Positions 7,416 through 9,162 of a stretch of 9,162 nucleotides of DNA are shown one piece after another (position 1 is the stretch's first letter; every line of letters starts with the position of its first letter). The stretch lies in NCBI GenBank assembly GCA_937907485.1, contig CALESR010000001.1:1-9162 (forward strand), in the 5' to 3' direction. A program made the position numbers and the translations under genes. Origin of the DNA: an uncultured Paracoccaceae bacterium. Its GTDB lineage: Bacteria > Pseudomonadota > Alphaproteobacteria > Rhodobacterales > Rhodobacteraceae. Below the pieces are notes generated by a model that saw only the letters and a program-made list of their open reading frames with translations, was not told where the DNA came from and made no database searches.

Positions 7416-7436
7416 TGCTGTGGCAGAAAGGCCACG

Positions 7437-8270
7437 TCAGTTGGTGCAGGGGATTTCGATCATCACCACTTCGGCGCCGCGACGGGTGCGCACGGTGCAG
7501 CGTTCGGCGACGGCCTGCGCAGCGGTGTCCATGCCCAGCAGGCTGCGACCGTCCACCTGGATCGGATTGACCTCGGCCACGTCGTCCAGCCCGACCAGCG
7601 ACAGCGAGAGGCGACCAGTCGATTGACCCTGTGCGAGCGAAGCGACCATTTCGGTCGCGGCTTCGACGGTGATCGAGCGCGGGACACCGTTGAAGGTGCG
7701 GTCCTGATCGGCGTTTTCGTCCAGCGCGATGATGCGAACGCTGGCGGAGAGCAGGCGGGTAATCTCGCCGCCTTCGGCACCGCGGCCGGTCCAATAAATA
7801 TCGACGGTATCAGACGGGCGAAGTGTGCCCGACAGACCACTGTTCTGGTCAACACGGATGGTAAAGGCACGCATGCCCGGAGTCAGCATCGCGGCGATTC
7901 CGGCCTGCTGACCCGGCTGACTGACCTTGACGGCCAGAACCGGCTCCAGCGGTTCCATCGCGCGCAGCGCCACACGGGGCCGCGAAGCGTCGGGGATCAG
8001 CGCGTTCATCTCATGAAAGGCGCCGGGCGGTACGGAGTTGGCGGGCCAATCGACCATACGGACGTCGCCCGCGCCGATCAGTTCGCCATAGCGCAACGGG
8101 CGGCTGGCGACCAACACCGGGACGGTTTGTGTGGTCTGCACGACGGCACCGCGCGCCTGAGCGGCGGCAAGCGCGGCCTCGGTCTGGCCGATATAGGTCT
8201 GCGCCATGTAGACACCGAATCCGGCAAGGGCCAAGCCGACGCCAAGAATTCCGATTTGAGCCACACGCAT
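7437..8270 (-). CDS. cpaB: CpaB/RcpC, periplasmic Tad pilus assembly protein
   Basis: This 277-residue protein has one N-terminal membrane anchor or uncleaved signal (about 4-22), then an Ala-rich helix (30-42). A SAF-type domain spans about 49-115 (VPVLVASRPLRYGELIGAGD, then MVDWP and VPPGAF, typical of CpaB). The RcpC/CpaB domain spans about 126-245 with AMLTPGMRAFTIRVDQNSGL (127-146) and LRPSDTVDIYW (150-160). Two Cys (258 and 274) close to the C-terminus could form a disulfide in the periplasm. The family is required for stable secretin and pilus assembly. The ATG at 8270 has AGGAG at 8279-8283 with 8 nt spacing; the longer in-frame start at 8378 would add 36 residues with no family resemblance. 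A hairpin terminator lies on each side, so this gene may be expressed on its own. Confidence 0.94.
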   Translation of the reverse strand: MRVAQIGILGVGLALAGFGVYMAQTYIGQTEAALAAAQARGAVVQTTQTVPVLVASRPLRYGELIGAGDVRMVDWPANSVPPGAFHEMNALIPDASRPRVALRAMEPLEPVLAVKVSQPGQQAGIAAMLTPGMRAFTIRVDQNSGLSGTLRPSDTVDIYWTGRGAEGGEITRLLSASVRIIALDENADQDRTFNGVPRSITVEAATEMVASLAQGQSTGRLSLSLVGLDDVAEVNPIQVDGRSLLGMDTAAQAVAERCTVRTRRGAEVVMIEIPCTN

Positions 8271-8278
8271 TCGCTTTA

Positions 8279-8283
8279 CTCCT
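8279..8283 (-). promoter_or_regulatory. Ribosome binding site that sets the cpaB start
   Basis: On the minus strand AGGAG, within AAAGGAGT, stands 8 nt before ATG 8270. It rules in favour of the 277-residue protein over the longer in-frame start at 8378. Confidence 0.8.
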
Positions 8284-8396
8284 TTACTGGGCGGCGTCGA
8301 CAACAGTGGGTCGGGCCGATTCCGAGCATGCTCAACCTTGCCTGGCGATTTGGGCGCAATCATGGCGCGCAGGGGCAAACACTGTGGCAGGTCCTG

Positions 8397-8431
8397 AATA
8401 TGGAACGGACCGCATCCGGAGATGCGGTCCG
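8397..8431 (-). terminator. Hairpin terminator after the second flp pilin gene
   Basis: CGGACCGCATC (8406-8416) and GATGCGGTCCG (8421-8431) make a perfect 11-bp stem. In the minus-strand transcript the loop is UCCG closed by C-G, a member of the very stable UNCG tetraloop class. The tail on the minus strand is TTCCATATT (8405-8397), a weak T tract. The stem begins 22 nt after the pilin stop. It may terminate transcription, or protect the pilin mRNA 3' end while some transcripts continue into cpaB. Confidence 0.7.
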
Positions 8432-8453
8432 CTCGGGATCAGGGCGGTCAGGA

Positions 8454-8666
8454 TTACTGGCTGACGCCCAGCGTGCCCAGCGTCGCGACCGAAGCCGACG
8501 ACAGCGAGTTCGAGATGTTGGTGCCCAGCGAGTTGACGCCGGTGCGGACCGAGGTGATGACGGCCAGGCCGAGGCCGACGATGGCGGCGGTCAGCACGAC
8601 CCAGTCAACGGTCACGGCGCCCGACTCGTTGGCGACGAAGGTCTTGATCTGGTTAAGAAAGGTCAT
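8454..8666 (-). CDS. flp: Flp-family type IVb pilin, second copy
   Basis: This is a 70-residue prepilin, the major subunit type of Tad pili. A short charged leader (MTFLNQIKTFVANESG) ends in Gly16, followed by AVTVDWVVLTAAIVGLGLAV, the hydrophobic helix that anchors subunits and packs the pilus core. The predicted prepilin-peptidase cut is between Gly16 and Ala17. At mature positions 5 and 6 it has Asp-Trp where classical Flp has Glu-Tyr. The C-terminal part (40-70) is short and rich in Ser, Gly and Thr. ATG 8666 is supported by GGAGA at 8673-8677, 6 nt upstream. It closely matches the truncated copy at the right edge and has its own terminator. Confidence 0.9.
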   Translation of the reverse strand: MTFLNQIKTFVANESGAVTVDWVVLTAAIVGLGLAVITSVRTGVNSLGTNISNSLSSASVATLGTLGVSQ

Positions 8667-8889
8667 GATGCTTCTCCAGGTTTCGGGGTTCGATACTGTT
8701 ACGGTTCACTGCCAGACCGAAAACCGGGAGGTTTAAGGGGGTTTGACCGTCTTCCGGCTTGGCACGTTGGTTTTCGACCGGGATCGCGGCGGCAAAGTGC
8801 GGAGACTCTGGCAAAATCAAGGCAAACCCGGACAAGTTTCGTGACTTTGTGTCGGGCGCGCGACAACGGGGAGAAATCGCAAGAATTGC

Positions 8890-8901
8890 GCCGATATCGG
8901 C
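8890..8901. repeat. 12-bp perfect palindrome upstream of the second flp gene
   Basis: GCCGATATCGGC is a perfect 12-bp palindrome about 225 nt before the second pilin start, with TTGC and GCAA just overlapping its ends. It could be a dimeric regulator site. At this GC content it may also be chance, and its distance from the gene is large unless the leader is long. Confidence 0.25.
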
Positions 8902-8967
8902 AACATTCGCTTGGCACCGTCCGAGGCGATTCGTTCCTGGCTGATCCCTGCAAACCACGCGCGCGGC

Positions 8968-9006
8968 GCACAAAGCAAAACGGCCACCCCTTTCGAGGCG
9001 GCCGTT
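8968..9006 (-). terminator. Hairpin terminator after the first (right-edge) flp pilin gene
   Basis: AACGGCC (8979-8985) and GGCCGTT (9000-9006) form a 7-bp outer stem. CCT and AGG (8989-8991 and 8996-8998) add an inner stem around a 4-nt loop, with an asymmetric bulge. On the minus strand the stem ends in GTT and runs into TTGCTTTGTG, giving a four-T run and further Ts. It begins 21 nt after the pilin stop. It has the best T tract of the three terminator hairpins in this part of the locus. Confidence 0.72.
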
Positions 9007-9027
9007 CGGCAGTCGAATTCCGGTGGG

Positions 9028-9162
9028 TTACTGGCTGACACCCAGGGTGCCGAGGCTGGCGACCGAGGCCGACGACAGCGAGTTCGAGATGTCGGAGCCC
9101 AGCGCGCTGACGCCGGTGCGGACCGAGGTGATGACGGCCAGGCCGAGGCCGACGATGGCGGC
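9028..9162 (-). CDS. flp: Flp-family type IVb pilin, first copy (partial, 5' end beyond window)
   Basis: The last 44 codons and the TAA stop are visible. They encode the second half of the hydrophobic pilin helix (AAIVGLGLAVITSVRTGV) and a short Ser/Gly-rich C-terminus ending LGTLGVSQ. Against the neighbouring complete pilin, 39 of 44 residues agree; the changes are SA for NS, SD for TN and one S for T, all in the exposed C-terminal half. The 55 bases at the window edge (9108-9162) are identical to 8534-8588. The start, leader and promoter lie outside the window. The gene is followed by its own terminator, so the two copies are probably transcribed as separate units. Confidence 0.88.
   Translation of the reverse strand, partial: AAIVGLGLAVITSVRTGVSALGSDISNSLSSASVASLGTLGVSQ

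Larger units (their letters stand above)
8667..9027. other. Intergenic region between the two flp genes (no gene seen)
   Basis: These 361 bases contain the terminator of the upstream pilin gene (8968-9006) and then about 300 bases before the second pilin. I see no convincing coding sequence on either strand; short open frames here lack family resemblance and overlap the pilin or terminator. The stretch is less GC-rich than the genes. It holds a 12-bp palindrome (8890-8901) and, close to the pilin, short alternative hairpins (CGGTT 8702-8706 with AACCG 8722-8726, or AAACC 8721-8725 with GGTTT 8730-8734). A promoter for the second pilin is expected here, but I could not find clear -35/-10 boxes. 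Confidence 0.6.

Noticed and set aside
8324..8333. Palindrome GAGCATGCTC upstream of cpaB
   Set aside because: A single 10-bp palindrome with no repeats, no flanking symmetry and no promoter boxes around it. It is likely chance.
8702..8734. Possible riboswitch-like alternative hairpins before the second flp gene
   Set aside because: The stems have only 5 bp and match no riboswitch class I know. They are noted only as weak structure in the leader.
8760..8776. Sigma-54-like sequence TGGCAC on the plus strand
   Set aside because: The -12 part reads TTTTC rather than TTGC, and the nearest genes run the other way.
7293..9038. A 581-codon open frame on the plus strand covering cpaB and both pilin regions
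   Set aside because: It is antisense to cpaB and flp, crosses three hairpins, and its translation is rich in Arg, Gly, Asp and His with no domain. It is a by-product of high-GC codon use in the minus-strand genes.

Overview
The window is high-GC and, apart from intergenic DNA, is filled by one gene cluster read entirely on the minus strand, from the right edge to the left. It is a Tad (tight adherence) / Flp type IVb pilus locus. The gene order is flp pilin, second flp pilin, cpaB, cpaC, an OmpA-like lipoprotein, cpaE/tadZ, cpaF/tadA, tadB, tadC, tadD. Pilins with an SG-AVTVDW processing region, a short OmpA-family lipoprotein between the secretin and TadZ, and a TadZ whose P-loop lacks its lysine are what I would expect of an alphaproteobacterium of the Rhodobacterales (Paracoccus/Rhodobacter/Roseobacter relatives). 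I cannot name a genus.

Right part (about 7230-9162): two very similar small pilin genes lie in tandem, the first cut by the window edge. cpaB (pilus assembly, periplasmic) follows. Each of these three genes is followed, 21-22 nt after its stop codon, by a strong GC hairpin with a short T-bearing tail. The pilins and cpaB therefore look like separate or partly separate expression units, which would fit a need for much more pilin than assembly machinery.

Centre (about 4970-7232): cpaC encodes the outer-membrane secretin with a signal peptide. Two bases after it comes a lipoprotein with a complete peptidoglycan-binding OmpA domain. A 240-nt gap with a further hairpin separates these from cpaE.

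Left part (1-4971): cpaE/tadZ (localisation ATPase), cpaF/tadA (secretion ATPase), tadB and tadC (inner-membrane platform) and tadD (TPR lipoprotein, truncated at base 1) are tightly packed, with gaps of 11, 6 and 9 nt and then an ATGA overlap. They look like one translationally coupled operon.

Together the genes would build the pilus: processed Flp subunits are drawn from the inner membrane by CpaF working on TadB/TadC, positioned by TadZ, and passed through the CpaC secretin with help from CpaB, the OmpA-like lipoprotein and TadD. The prepilin peptidase (CpaA/TadV) and the minor pseudopilins (TadE/TadF/TadG) are not in the window. I see no mobile element, CRISPR array, tRNA or rRNA, and no wholly new system. 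The interest lies in regulatory architecture and in lineage-specific deviations of the Tad parts.
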